A stretch of DNA of 64,000 bases, taken from Leptasterias polaris (lineage: Eukaryota; Echinodermata; Asteroidea; Forcipulatida; Asteriidae). The notes under the pieces were generated by a model, which was not told the DNA's origin, did no database searches, and saw only the letters and a program-made list of their open reading frames with translations. The DNA lies in assembly GCA_037783415.1 (NCBI GenBank), contig JAZGTN010000162.1:2790001-2854000 (forward strand), written 5' to 3'. Shown here in pieces: positions 11,120-20,866 of the stretch (its first letter is position 1; every line of letters starts with the position of its first letter). A program made the position numbers and the translations under genes.

Positions 11120-13410
11120 TCGCCTTCGACCGCATGGATGCCTATAAGTCAATCATTAGGCCAGGTATTGGCCGTTCTGACCATAACACTGTTCATCTTT
11201 TACCGAAATACAAACAAAAACTAAAAATGGAAAAACCCAAGAAAAAAGTCATCAGAGTATGGAACAAGGAATCAACTGAAAAACTGCAAACATGTTTTGA
11301 AATTACTGATTGGGAAGTACTCCTAAACGGATCGGAAAACATTGATGAGGCTACGGACGTAATCAACGAATATGTGAATTTCTGTCAGGATCTACATATT
11401 CCGGTAAAGACCGTCAAACTGTATCCTAACAATAAGCCCTGGCTCTCAAATGAACTCAAAGTTATCCTCGCTGAAAAGAAACAGGCTTTTCAAATGAAAG
11501 ACCATAATAAGTTGAAAGCCCTCCAATCGAAACTGTCATCAACAGTTAAGAAAGCCAAAGAAAACTACAAAGAAAAAATTGAAAATCGCTTTAAGACAAA
11601 TAACCCACGAGAGGCCTGGCAGGGTCTACGAAACATAACAGGTTTTTCTAAAAAAAAGAAACATGACTCATTTGCAAATTTAGAAAATCCCTCGTCTACA
11701 GCAAATGAACTTAATGAATTCTACAGTCGCTTTGACACTCACAGTTTCAGAGATCAGATCTCAGTACAATGCTCAGCGCTCTGCAATGACACGGAAAGCC
11801 AGCGTATTGTCATCCAAGTCAATGAAGTCAAAAAACTGTTTTCCAACTTAAACCCCCGCAAAGCAGCTGGTCCGGATAAAATCTCTGGAAGGGTTCTAAA
11901 AGTCTGTTCCAGTCAACTTGCAGTGCCCTACTCAGTTCTTTTCCAACAGTCAACAGACTCCCACTTAATTCCATTTTGCTGGAAATCTGCTACTATTGTT
12001 CCAGTACCCAAGCGAGCTAGACCATCTGAGTTAAACGATTATCGCCCAATAGCATTAACCTCACTGACAATGAAATGTCTAGAGAGAATCATTATGAAAT
12101 TCCTCCTACAGCCGTTACTCAACTGTATTGATACGTTCCAATTTGCTTACCAACCAAACAAATCTGTAGATGACGCAGTCCTTTGTCTGGTGAATGCTAT
12201 CCAGCAACATGTCGACAAGGTTGGTTGTTATGCAAGGGCCACTTTCATTGACTTCTCGTCAGCATTCAACACAATCCAACCCTATCGACTACTAGAGAAG
12301 CTACAAAACCTGAATGTCAACCCATCTCTAATTCTATGGATAAGTGATTTCTTAAAGGATCGGACTCAGCGGGTACTTGTGAACAATACTTTATCTGGAC
12401 AAATAACAATAAATACTGGCGCACCTCAAGGGTGTGTTCTTTCACCGCTTCTTTTTATTTTGTACACAAATGATTGCATCAACCACTCAAACAATGTTAG
12501 TATTTTTAAATATGCAGATGACACTGTTATTGTTGGCTTTCTCAAAGATAGTGAACTAGATTATAGAAATACCATTCATAACTTTTTTACATGGTGTAGC
12601 AAAAACTTTCTGAAACTAAACACTGATAAGACAAAAGAGATGATATTTGACTTTAGGAAGTTTAAACCTAATTTAAATTGTATTACAATCAACAATAAAG
12701 ATATCGACATTGTACATTCATACAAGTATTTAGGAACAATTATTGACGATACACTATCATGGTCTGACCATTGCAAATCGATTGTCGCCAAAGGTCAACA
12801 GCGTTTATACTTTTTAAGGCAACTGAAATCTTTCAAGGTCGATAAAACTATCATGAGGTTATTTTACACTTCAGTCATTGAGAGTGTCATACTGTACAGC
12901 TGCTGTGTCTGGTTTAGTAGTGCAAAAAAGGGAGACTTAGTCAACATTCAGAGAGTTGCTAAGCGGGCCGGCAAGATCTTTGGTAGAGAACAGGACATAA
13001 GTGCAATCTGTAATGCACGAATTTTAATTAAGGCTAAGTCAATTTTAATCAATGACACACATCCATTACAGGAATTTTATGAGGAAATGAGGTCTGGTAG
13101 GAGGCTGAGAAGTCTCAAGTGCAGAACCAATAGATATTTAAACTCCTTTTTACCAAATTCTATTTGTATTCTTAACGACAGTCAGTAACTTTCTCTCCTG
13201 TTATTCCGTGTTTTTATTTCTATGAAGCAAATTTTGTATGTGTCGTTGTGTTTATGCAGTTTTTAATGTTTTTATTAGTGTCAAATATTGTTCTTCTTCA
13301 ACTTTGTAATTCTGTAATTTTTAATAATAATAATTTATTTTTACGGTGAGCATGTTCGACAGAGCAAATTTCCAATTTATGGACAATAAAAATATATTGA
13401 ATATTGAATA
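11120..13410 (+). mobile_element. 5'-truncated non-LTR retrotransposon
   Basis: Comprises the RT frame, a 200 bp 3' UTR, an AATAAA at 13385-13390 and a short ATTGAATATTGAATAT tail instead of poly(A), as is usual for CR1/L2-type elements. The 5' junction lies close to 11120-11134, just after a GGCGACGCGTCGCC palindrome. A target duplication was not identified. Confidence 0.8.
11134..13188 (+). CDS. LINE ORF2 protein, reverse transcriptase (5'-truncated element)
   Basis: An uninterrupted 684-residue frame. It starts inside the last motif of an APE-type endonuclease (GRSDHN near residues 13-18), so the endonuclease is missing and this is a 5'-truncated copy. Reverse-transcriptase landmarks follow: a GPDKISGRVLK block, a NDYRPIALTS block, FIDFSSAFNTI, GAPQGCVLSPLLF, and the catalytic YADD at residues 460-463 (12511-12522). 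The C-terminal part with a SYKYLGTIIDD motif is complete to the stop. This layout is that of CR1/L2/Rex-group non-LTR retrotransposons, which copy themselves by target-primed reverse transcription. The frame has no stops or shifts, so insertion was recent. The ATG at 11134 is simply the first one after the truncation. Confidence 0.92.
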   Translation: MDAYKSIIRPGIGRSDHNTVHLLPKYKQKLKMEKPKKKVIRVWNKESTEKLQTCFEITDWEVLLNGSENIDEATDVINEYVNFCQDLHIPVKTVKLYPNNKPWLSNELKVILAEKKQAFQMKDHNKLKALQSKLSSTVKKAKENYKEKIENRFKTNNPREAWQGLRNITGFSKKKKHDSFANLENPSSTANELNEFYSRFDTHSFRDQISVQCSALCNDTESQRIVIQVNEVKKLFSNLNPRKAAGPDKISGRVLKVCSSQLAVPYSVLFQQSTDSHLIPFCWKSATIVPVPKRARPSELNDYRPIALTSLTMKCLERIIMKFLLQPLLNCIDTFQFAYQPNKSVDDAVLCLVNAIQQHVDKVGCYARATFIDFSSAFNTIQPYRLLEKLQNLNVNPSLILWISDFLKDRTQRVLVNNTLSGQITINTGAPQGCVLSPLLFILYTNDCINHSNNVSIFKYADDTVIVGFLKDSELDYRNTIHNFFTWCSKNFLKLNTDKTKEMIFDFRKFKPNLNCITINNKDIDIVHSYKYLGTIIDDTLSWSDHCKSIVAKGQQRLYFLRQLKSFKVDKTIMRLFYTSVIESVILYSCCVWFSSAKKGDLVNIQRVAKRAGKIFGREQDISAICNARILIKAKSILINDTHPLQEFYEEMRSGRRLRSLKCRTNRYLNSFLPNSICILNDSQ

Positions 13411-13665
13411 TGCACTCAACACCTTTTGCATGCTCAGCAATTTTTATTATTAGGACATTACTACATTGCGTACAGATTTTTCATATTTTTTCCAAACCAA
13501 TTCTGAAAGAAACTCTGATATCCTCTCCAATTACCCCCACCCCCACCCCCCCTTACCCCATGCACCGTTGTCACATTTTATGGGCAACAGAATCGCGCCC
13601 ACCTAGACTTGATTCAAGTCCCTTTCTCGTGCGAGGTTCCTAACGTAACGCGCCAGCATGCAGCC

Positions 13666-13911
13666 CACTGATCTCTATATACTGTCAGTATATAGACGAT
13701 GTGACCTCTGACGTCATTTGAAAATCATAACATGATGCGCGCGCATGTCGCCGGGCAAAACCTTTGTGTACTTGACAGCCAGCTAGAAAGTACACGCAAT
13801 TACCATGACTACGCGCCTTTTTGCCCGGCGGAACATGACTTGGACAACAGACTTGTCAACAGAGGGCGGTTTGATTGTAAACAGAGGTCACATCGTCTAT
13901 AGAGATCAGTG
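13666..13911. mobile_element. MITE with CACTGATCTCTATA termini
   Basis: About 246 bp, bounded by CACTGATCTCTATA and TATAGAGATCAGTG. The inverted repeats continue through a GACGATGTGACCTCTG block (30 bp in all). The left arm carries an extra 15 bases, TACTGTCAGTATATA, that the right arm lacks. No target duplication is evident. Confidence 0.7.
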
Positions 13912-14564
13912 ATGGGTGCACCACACTAAATAAGCCAGAATTAATGCGCCAAGCTACTTATCATAATTTGTAAACCCACAACTTATTTTTAATTATAACG
14001 TTTTGGGGGTCATGCAATTAATAGATTGTGTAAATATAAAAATCTATCACAACCTGGGGGTTCTGTGCTTCAACTTTTGAGGAGACTTGATAAATTTAGG
14101 CGTTAAAGTTGGCCCTATTTGACCGGGGAAGTGGAGAAGTGCTTCACGAAAACTGGCAGCAAGTCGGTTTTGGAAAAAAAAAAAAAAATCGTGTTTTTTT
14201 CTTCTGGGGTAGTTAGCAAAAATTCCAAACGGCTGACCTGCCAAAAATTGAAAAGAATTCTGAAGTTTAGTTGTCCGGAAATATGTCTGATTGGTTTTCA
14301 AGAGGCTGAGAGACTTACACGATTTTTTGAGTATTTTTGAATAATTATCATTTAGCATTGGTTCCTATGGGAGATCATTTAGAGGGGTGCGCCCTGATGC
14401 AGCCACAGAATACCAGTGCGCCCTCACCGACAAAATGTAGTTATTTATGCGGTGGCGATCAAGGAATGCAGAGCGCAAAATAATAGTTTTCTGACGATGA
14501 GGCAAGGAAGGGCCTTGCACGGGATTGGGACTTGAGTCAAGTCTACGCCCACCTAGCGCGCGGG

Positions 14565-14583
14565 TGCCGCGCGAAGCGCGGCA
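14565..14583. repeat. GC hairpin, 8 bp stem
   Basis: TGCCGCGC, loop GAA, GCGCGGCA: a perfect stem with a three-base loop in otherwise AT-rich surroundings. Confidence 0.8.
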
Positions 14584-14599
14584 TCCCGCTAGTACGTAT

Positions 14600-14638
14600 G
14601 AAGCCACAACCACGACGTTTGAGCATGGTTGTGGCTTC
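14600..14638. repeat. Hairpin GAAGCCACAACCA
   Basis: A 13 bp perfect stem (14600-14612 with 14626-14638) directly upstream of the telomere-like tract. Confidence 0.8.
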
Positions 14639-14690
14639 ACAACCATGCACAACCACGAGACGGTGAGGGTGACTGGATTCGGGGGGGAGG

Positions 14691-14812
14691 GGGTGAGGGT
14701 GAGGGTTTGGGGTAGGGATAGGGTTGGGATATAGGGTTAGGGGTTGGGTTAGGGTTAGGGTAGGGGTAGGGGTAGGGTTACGGTAGGGTTAGGGGTAGGG
14801 TTAGGGTTAGGA
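14691..14812 (+). repeat. Degenerate telomere-like (TTAGGG) tract
   Basis: About 120 bases of GGGTTAGGG, GGGGTAGGG and GGGATAGGG variants. Perfect TTAGGG units are mixed with TAGGGG and TTGGGT. The window continues on both sides, so this is an interstitial telomere-like or G-rich satellite tract and not a chromosome end. Confidence 0.75.
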
Positions 14813-14913
14813 TTGACAATTGTGGGTGAGGGAAGGGTGGAGTAGGGTGAGGGTGATGAACACTCCCCCCCTTTCACCTTGGAGGAACCCAACCATGAAA
14901 GCGGAGGCTTCAT

Positions 14914-15159
14914 TAGACTTGTGGACAAGTCGTTAAATGTCTGTCGCGGTGATAGCGGAACGGCTTTCTCGCAATATCCCGCGAGAGGGCTGCTCTGTGC
15001 GAGATTACTGCTCTCAAGACTGGTCACATTTACGAAGAGTCGGCAGCCAGCAACTTCGCGCGAGAGCAGTGATCTCGCGAGAGCATTCTTTATTACGCAA
15101 CAGCACCACACGCGACTCGACTCACCGCAACCATCATTAACGACTTGTCAACAAGTCTA
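14914..15159. mobile_element. MITE with TAGACTTG termini and TA target site
   Basis: 23 bp inverted repeats (14914-14936 and 15137-15159), one mismatch, beginning TAGACTTGT and ending GTCGTTAA. TA at both ends is consistent with a Tc1/mariner-type TA duplication. The interior is GC-rich and non-coding. Confidence 0.65.
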
Positions 15160-16496
15160 AGGCTTCATATGTCGTGAAGCATATAATTTTATGCCAATAA
15201 TTTGCTGCCAGCACCGATTTTGATGCTTAGCCAAAGTTTGGTGCTCTTTTAAGTCTGGTGCTTGGAAACCAGTCCGCATCATCAACGTTGCAATGCGGTG
15301 TGATGTGTCAGTTGCAAATTATGCACATTCTTTCATTCAATAGACGGTGCAGGATGGAGGGAGAGTCGATCATCTTACCATGAGCTGCAAAATTGCTATT
15401 AAATGAGACAATGTAAGTAACAACTAATTAAAATTCTTTTTTTATTCTGTGCTTGCATGATTTGGATATTTAATTTCCTTAATATATTCTTGGTTACAGT
15501 TAAATAAAAGTTATATCGTAGGACGCCCTGTATTCAGGGCGTCCCTGAAATCGAGGCAAATCTTTGACCTCTCTGTGCGCGATGTAAACAGTCCCTAGAT
15601 ACAATTTTTGTGGTTTGACTTGCCAAGCAAAGAGTCTCCTCTCATTTGACCAAAACTTAGAAACATGTAAGGCTCCACTGGTTTGCACTTGTAAATGCAA
15701 AAAGTTGTGGTATTTTAGGCATTTCTGCAACAAGGTACAAAAATATGTCACACTGTCGGGGCCATAAAAAAAAAATTCCCCACCGAAAAAGTTTCATCAA
15801 ACACTTTTTCAATTCACAATTCACGATGATCAAATCATGTGACTGAACATTCTGCTGAGCATTCTGGGGGAAAAATACAGAGGCTTAAAGAAGCCACGTG
15901 CCTTATATCATTTTCTAATAGTCTGGATAATTTTTTTTTGTAACACTCTATCATTTATCATTTTTGTTATTAATATTAAAATTTAAACATCAGCTTTGTG
16001 ATTCGATTATCACTGTTTATTTATATGCTTTATTATAAATGTTAAGAAACATAAAAAGACACAAAACTAAATAAAAATAAGATTTGAAAGCCAAGAATTA
16101 TTTACATTTTTTTATTTTTTTTATTTTTTTTTTAGTTTTTGAAAAATACCATGGTTATTTTTAAAACTAAATAAAAAATATGTTGAATAAAATGAAGAAA
16201 ACTGCTGGCTATAGAGTCATACACTCAGTCTCACAGAACACTTGTAGTCACTGCAGATGTTTCTTCCACGTATGGCTTCACCTGGACACCATACTTTCTT
16301 GTTTGCATCGAAAACAGGTCAAACTCAAAACAAATGGGACGCTATTGAAGTCATCGAAGATCGGTGCGTGGTGTGAAAGTTTCAATGTTCATCACGTTTT
16401 AATATATGTTTGCATATTTCTTATAAACAAAGGAAGGTAATTAGGGCATCAGTTGATTATGGAATATTATATTTTTTTTTTCAATTCAAAGAAAAA

Positions 16497-17314
16497 GGGT
16501 TGTTCTAAAACCCCCTCGACCCCCACGACCCTCGACCCCTCGACTTATGCTCGATTTTTTTTTATGTACACCAAAATTGCCACATGACACGATCTCAGCC
16601 AATCACGCACGAAGCAAACTGCGCGTGATTGGCTGAGATCGGGTACTGTGGCAATTTTGGTGTACAGAAAAAAAATCGCGGCATTTCCAAGCGTATCTCT
16701 TGGCCGACCCGAGCCTGAATAGGAGTATATCCCAACTGGGATCCTGCGTTTACCGCCCGAGTACGATTTAGGCCAACTCATTACGTGATGATCAGGCAGA
16801 CTCATTTCCGGCTGATCGCTCCCGTCCTGTGTCAACAATTACTACTTGCTCTATGCGGAGCTCGAGGTTGTAGACCCGACCGACCATGGCCCACACGTGT
16901 TTTGGGGTTGTCAGTCTCCCACACCCGGGCCCCCGACCATATGAAACGAGATCATGATCGGTGTGCACGTAACGTGCACACAGACTGGCAAACAATTGTT
17001 GACAACAACACGAAATTATTTGACATGCTTACCTCTCTTCTTGTGTCGTGACTCTCACTCGGTCGGTGCAACACCACTGACTCTGGACGTATGGTCTGTT
17101 GGTCATCAGCAGGTCGCCGGAAGGAAGTCGCGTCGCCAGACCAGCTAGCTCTTTGGATCACACGCTGTGAATTCTAAATCGGGAACTTAATTCTTACTCG
17201 GCCGTAAAGCGATGTGTTATGAATTGGAATTGGGACACGTTTCGATAACGGGGCGGACGTCGAGGGGTCGAGGGGTCGTGGGTTGTGGGGGTCGAGCGGG
17301 TTTTAGAACAACCC
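16497..17314. mobile_element. Mutator-like (MULE-type) non-autonomous element
   Basis: Inverted termini GGGTTGTTCTAAAAC (left) and GTTTTAGAACAACCC (right) continue into CTCGACCCC-rich subterminal repeats, about 46 bp in all. A 9 bp target duplication, AAAGAAAAA, flanks it exactly (16488-16496 and 17315-17323). G-start termini and 9 bp duplications are the hallmark of Mutator-like elements. The 818 bp interior has no recognisable transposase. It is inserted between the arms of the 15518-18042 fold-back. Confidence 0.7.
16551..16679. repeat. Long imperfect palindrome inside the Mutator-like element
   Basis: TGTACACCAAAATTGCCACA (16565-16584) pairs with 16647-16666, and GATCTCAGCCAATCACGC (16591-16608) pairs with 16623-16640. 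T9 and A8 runs extend the stem. It may be a separate small MITE. Confidence 0.85.
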
Positions 17315-18042
17315 AAAGAAAAAGGCATACTACATCGAAAACCGGACAGGGGAGGATACAGTTGTTCTACAGTTGATCTTGAATCCACACCAGACATGTA
17401 TCCTCCCCTGTATTTTTCAAAAACTAAAAAAAAAAAAATATACAAACAAAATGTAAATAATTATTGGCTTTGAAATCTTATTTTTATTTAGTTTTGTGTC
17501 TTTTTATGTTTCTTAACATTTATAATAAAGCATATAAATAAACAGTGATAATCGAATCACAAAGCTGATGTTTAAATTTTAATATTAATATTAAACAATA
17601 ATGATAATGAGTGTTAAAAAAAAAAATTCTCCAGACTATTAGAAAATGATATAAGGCACATGGCTTCTTTAAACCTCTGTATTTTTTCCCCCAGAATGCT
17701 CAGCAGAATGTTCAGTCACATGATTTGATCATCTTGAATTGTGAATTGAAAAAGTGTTTGATGAAACTTTTTCGGTGGGAATTTTTTTTGTTTATGGCCC
17801 CGACAGTATGACATATTTTTGTACCTTGTAGAAAAGCCTAAAATACCACAACTTTTTGCATTTACAAGTGCAACTAACCAGTGGAGCCTTACATGTTTCT
17901 AAGTTTTGGTCAAATGAGAGGAGACTCTTTGCTTGGCAAGTCAAACCACAAAAATTGTATACTAGGGACTGTTTACATCGCGCGCAGAGAGGTAAAAGAT
18001 TTGCCTCGATTTCAGGGACGCCCTGAATACAGGGCGTCCTAC

Positions 18043-18538
18043 ATGTACAGTGTAAGTTAGTGTAATGTAATTCTAAGTAACCAATTGCAATTATCAGATT
18101 CAGCAGGGGCAGGGCGATAGGCTGAGCTGCAACTACGAACTAGGGCAAGTTGGCAGTAACTGAACATGCTGAACTCTGAAGTGAATGACTGGGGCGCTGT
18201 AGCCTTTAAGTTTGACTCCTTTTTAAAAACATGTTAGGCCTATACTAGTTAGGGCGCCATAGGGATAGGCAAATTTCGCGCAAGGACCGGACCAATACCA
18301 ATGGTTAACTAAAAATAATAATAATAATAAGGCCACGAGAATGAAAGTTATAGATTTGCGTCCACCGCCCGCATGCCTGAAAAGCTACCGCACGAAAATT
18401 TTCATTATTTAAAAAAATTTAATTATAAAAAAAAAAATCCCTTTTATCACAGAAATTCTGTTCCAAATCGCCCACAGCGGAAAGACGATCTATTTACCAC
18501 GTAAATACACTGAATGCAGCTATTAGTATCATCGCTTG
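18043..18538. other. Intergenic, nothing recognised
   Basis: Unique-looking sequence with an (AAT)5-6 microsatellite near 18313 and an AAAAAATTT-rich stretch near 18410-18435. Confidence 0.5.
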
Positions 18539-19950
18539 CCGTAGTCTTGGTGCAAGACGTTGTTGTTCATTATCACGCAACTATCCCGATCACGCAACTA
18601 TCGCCCCCGCGCATAATGACTATCGGGCGCTGTTGGGAAACTTCCAGTTAACCACCACACATCGCACTCACGGATTCCCACAGACATAGAATACCTATAG
18701 ACCGACAGCTCCTATGGAAATTAACGTCTGGATACCGTAATTTTGACAGCACCCGACTATACCCCAAACCATGGGCAAAATCCGTGAAAAAGCTAGCGAA
18801 ACAACGTGTAAAGCAATGGGCGAGTGGGGAGATGATGACAGAATAAATTGTGTTTTAAGGGTGAAAAATTCACCAACAGTCTTGGAAACAATGTTAAATC
18901 AATAACTAAATACCTTTTCCCACTTGTGTATATTTACCATCGTCCAGGCGTGATCTTATTATATATTTCTTGAAGTTTTGTCCGAAAGAAAAAAGGATTA
19001 TCGTTTGTCAGTATCTCAAAAGACGTTCGTCACACACTTTCCGGCCATGTGCGCGGCGGTGCGCATATTTTGCACGGGCGCTGATGACGCGTACCGCCTA
19101 TAGATTTACAACGTCCCACGGATGTTACGCAGTTGTTCAGTGTGCATTCAACGCGAGCGTACGCAAGACGTGCCGCGGGTTGAAGTGGACAATTTTGTGA
19201 ATTTCGTGAATCTTGGGATATTTCCCAAAAATTAAGTTGTAAAAACGACGTTTTAACGGTTGAACCTCAATGCCCAACATTTGTAATTTGCTATGGAATG
19301 TTTATCAAGTATTATCTTAAAATGTTACAGTGAATGTAATTTTTTTCACACATTGAAATCGACAGAAAGACTAATTTGTTTAAAATTTCCTTACAATTTC
19401 CTTACGATTTCCTCCCCTAAAATCAGCAAAAGTCATTCAAAACAACTTTTGTACGACTCCAGTTTTTATTAACTTATTTAATATGTGATTTTGTTGAGTC
19501 ACAATCAGCAGGACAAACTTTACACAAAAATCGGCCTTTTGCTCGTCAGTTGTTGACAAGAGGCGATTTATTCAATTTTACCTTCTTTACGCGAAAAAAT
19601 CACGTATGGAAATGAGAAATGTAATTTATTTGCTTTGCAATTTAATTTTCCGTGATTTTTTTATTGAAAGAATCTCCTTAATTAAATATTTCATATACAA
19701 TCCGTCACAGGGTCAATATTTCCTGAAAATTCAAAAAGAATACATGAAAGTGGGAGCACTGCCTCGCGGGTATGCCTAAACGTGTACAAAAAGCGTTCAC
19801 GTGCCTTCACTTCCGCCCATGGTTTGAGAAAATCCAAAATTACAGTCTAGCGCCCCCTGCTGTCGGTCTATAGGTATTCTATGTCTGTGCGGATTCCCGA
19901 CTTCCAGAAGACGCCCTCTATCGGTGGAATAGTCGCGACACGTATAGTGT
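18539..19950 (+). repeat. Dispersed repeat, interrupted copy
   Basis: The halves 18539-18678 and 19898-19950 together resemble the uninterrupted stretch 30915-31125. Shared landmarks are TAGTCTTGGTGCAA, an ACGGATTC/GTGGATTC core, and CGCC-CTAT-GGTGAAA/GGTGGAATAGTC. The 18679-19889 transposon sits in the core. Confidence 0.6.
18679..19889. mobile_element. DNA transposon, 31 bp TIRs and 8 bp target duplication
   Basis: The ends are perfect 31 bp inverted repeats starting CACAGACATAGAATACCTAT (18679-18709 and 19859-19889). CGGATTCC is duplicated at 18671-18678 and 19890-19897. 31 bp repeats with 8 bp duplications match P-type elements in geometry, and hAT elements also make 8 bp duplications. 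The 1.2 kb interior has no frame over 76 residues. I could not identify a transposase or a clear THAP domain, so it is probably non-autonomous. Confidence 0.8.
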
Positions 19951-20866
19951 TGTTGAGTGCATGTTTTGTAGGCCCTATGGTTTTATGGTTTTACTAGCGT
20001 TATTTCGTTTCAAACTGTTTATCACACGTAGTATACGGTACACAGCATTCTATCCAATCAGAATCCATGAAGTACAATACAGCCCGCCCACCATGCTGTC
20101 ATCCAATCACGAAGGAGTACAGAACCGTCTCCTATACGTCAACTACTTAAGAATGCATTATTCATTCCAATTGACACCAGCTTTCTGGATAAGTAGGCCT
20201 ACATGTGTGTGTGTGTGTATTCACTCTTTGTACGGATCCGCCATTGGATTTCTTTAACTGTAATCCCCCAACAAAAAATACCCAAAACAAAAACAAGACA
20301 ATAAAAAGGAATCCGGTGTTACTGTAATCGCGGGTAATTCAAATAAGGCATTGATGAATCCAATTCGTTGGGTGTTCTGTTGGGGCTGGACCCCGTGTGT
20401 ACATGACTGTGTATAGCTGGACTAGTAATGACACAGGAGCAGTCACAAAAGTTATCTACATGTAAGGCAGATTGTATGTATACATTATGCAAAGAACTGG
20501 CCACTGGTTCTGAGTATGGGGGGGGGGGGGGGTGTGCATCGGTAAATTAGGCATAATGTGCATGGTTCTTATACTTTGGTATACCCTGCCATTTATTAGA
20601 GTAACCTTAAAGTGTCTTTTCGAACTGCTGTTTCAGAATAATAATCATTTAATAATTAGAGATAAACAAATCAATAAATAAATCATGAAAAAAATAAAAA
20701 TAAAAATAAAGAAACACCTGCAAATAGCCTGCAAATATTAATCGTCTCTCATCTCCGTTCACTCTTCTGACGCCTCTTTCTTGTGCCATTTTTATTATTT
20801 TATCAAGCACTGAAGTGAAGTGTTTTCGAAAGCCAACCCTCTCTTTTATTATGAAGTTTAAGAAGG

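Larger units (their letters stand above)
15518..18042. mobile_element. Fold-back element with ~600 bp inverted arms
   Basis: Left arm 15518-about 16110 and right arm about 17450-18042 are inverted copies, roughly 95% alike by eye, starting exactly at GTAGGACGCCCTGTATTCAG. They differ by small indels, for example in the A/T runs and a 4-base TTAG insertion in the right arm near 17876. No transposase frame and no clear target duplication. The space between the arms contains the Mutator-like element at 16497-17314. This could be a fold-back transposon or an inverted duplication. Confidence 0.8.

Noticed and set aside
14691..14812. A true telomere
   Set aside because: Units are degenerate and normal sequence continues on both sides.
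18970..19200. THAP-type zinc domain of a P-element transposase
   Set aside because: The cysteine spacing (C-x5-C) does not fit C-x2-4-C, and no C-x2-H follows.
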